DNA of 13,929 bases from an uncultured Clostridia bacterium (GTDB lineage: Bacteria > Bacillota > Clostridia > Saccharofermentanales > DTU023), in contig CAKZWV010000020.1 in the NCBI GenBank assembly GCA_937922005.1, positions 1 through 13,929 of the forward strand, read 5' to 3'. Position numbers and translations under genes: made by a program. The notes beneath the pieces are model-generated. The model did not search any database, was not told where the DNA came from, and was given only the letters and a program-made list of their open reading frames with translations. Each line of letters starts with the position of its first letter. Position 1 is the stretch's first letter. Of this stretch, positions 13,520 through 13,929 are shown one piece after another.

Positions 13520-13646
13520 TATCGAGAACTAAATAGCAGAAAAGCCAACAGTTTAAGACTCGTGCGGGCAATAAAGATAACCTGTTACTTGGCGTATAGA
13601 TTACTAGGTGGCTTATGCAAATATATCCAAAAGGAGTGTCAGTTCA

Positions 13647-13929
13647 ATGTCCGATCATAGAGTGATAGAGTATCGAATTGAAAAGATATCAAAAGGCTTT
13701 TCCGGCCAACCAGTACTTAAAGATTTTACGACTTCTTTTTCTTCCGGAAAAGTTGTCGGATTACTAGGACCTAATGGGGCTGGGAAGACTACCCTATTTA
13801 AATGCTTTTTAGGCCTATATTCATATACTGGAACAATTGAATTATACGATTCTATTTCGACATCCAGTTCTCTTCTTCAAAAGCAAGATGTAAGTGGCAT
13901 GGTAGGTGCTCCATCATTTTATGAATCTC
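13647..13929 (+). CDS. ABC transporter ATP-binding protein, bacitracin/lantibiotic-resistance-like, partial
   Basis: Only the first 94 codons are inside the window. The product starts MSDHRVIEYRIEKISKGF, then has a Walker A GLLGPNGAGKTTLFK near residues 47-60 and a segment VSGMVGAPSFYES reaching the window end. The GAPSFYE stretch recalls the IGALIEAPGFYP segment before the Q-loop region in BcrA/LanF-type exporters that give resistance to bacitracin or lantibiotics; this is an inference from a short segment. AAGGAG is 10 nt before the ATG. It has its own promoter and lies beyond the ribosomal operon, in more AT-rich sequence, suggesting an accessory gene. The partner permease would lie downstream. 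Confidence 0.8.
   Translation, partial: MSDHRVIEYRIEKISKGFSGQPVLKDFTTSFSSGKVVGLLGPNGAGKTTLFKCFLGLYSYTGTIELYDSISTSSSLLQKQDVSGMVGAPSFYES

Larger units (their letters stand above)
13428..13646 (+). other. AT-rich gap with promoter and leader
   Basis: No gene is visible in these 219 nt. The gap holds AAAAATTTTTTT soon after ecfT without a GC stem, so no convincing terminator. It then has a promoter with an AT-tract spacer (13468-13494), a small palindrome (13509-13519) and a leader of about 150 nt. In the leader, GCCAA (13543-13547) can pair with TTGGC (13589-13593), and CAG (13548-13550) with CTG (13582-13584). AAGGAG (13631-13636) is the ribosome binding site of the next gene. Base composition shifts clearly from the operon to this region. 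Confidence 0.6.

Overview
The window is a stretch of core chromosome from a Bacillota (Firmicutes) bacterium, most likely Clostridia-like; the family cannot be fixed by eye. The basis is the spc/alpha ribosomal-protein gene order, strong GGAGG-type ribosome binding sites, a zinc-type short S14, a four-ligand zinc L36, L17 with a long central insertion, and an energy-coupling-factor (ECF) transporter module straight after rplQ. All supported genes are on the + strand.

Layout. Positions 2-6585 hold the end of rpsQ and then rplN, rplX, rplE, rpsN, rpsH, rplF, rplR, rpsE, rpmD, rplO, secY and adk. The genes are nearly contiguous except for a 136-nt structured gap between rpsH and rplF. Next come map, infA, a 202-nt gap with a candidate promoter and hairpins, and then rpmJ, rpsM, rpsK, rpoA and rplQ. 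rpsD is absent between rpsK and rpoA, and no KOW-domain gene lies between map and infA. rplQ overlaps a gene encoding both ECF ATPases (EcfA1 and EcfA2) fused in one 707-residue chain. After a 147-nt gap with a 12-bp tandem repeat comes ecfT.

From about 13430 the sequence becomes AT-rich and changes character. A promoter-like site has TTGACA and TATAAT boxes separated only by an alternating AT tract. It is followed by a small palindrome, a roughly 150-nt leader, and the start of an ABC transporter ATPase of the bacitracin/lantibiotic-resistance type, cut by the window end.

How it works together. The operon couples ribosome assembly (r-proteins, IF-1), transcription (RNA polymerase alpha), membrane insertion (SecY), nucleotide balance (Adk) and N-terminal Met removal (MetAP) with the energising core of vitamin/metal uptake (EcfA1A2-T). 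The best candidates for something new are the AT-repeat promoter that could switch by slippage, the fused EcfA1-EcfA2 with low-complexity tails and a repeat array after its stop codon, the structured rpsH-rplF gap, and the roughly 100-residue N-terminal extension of S5. No wholly new multi-gene system is visible.
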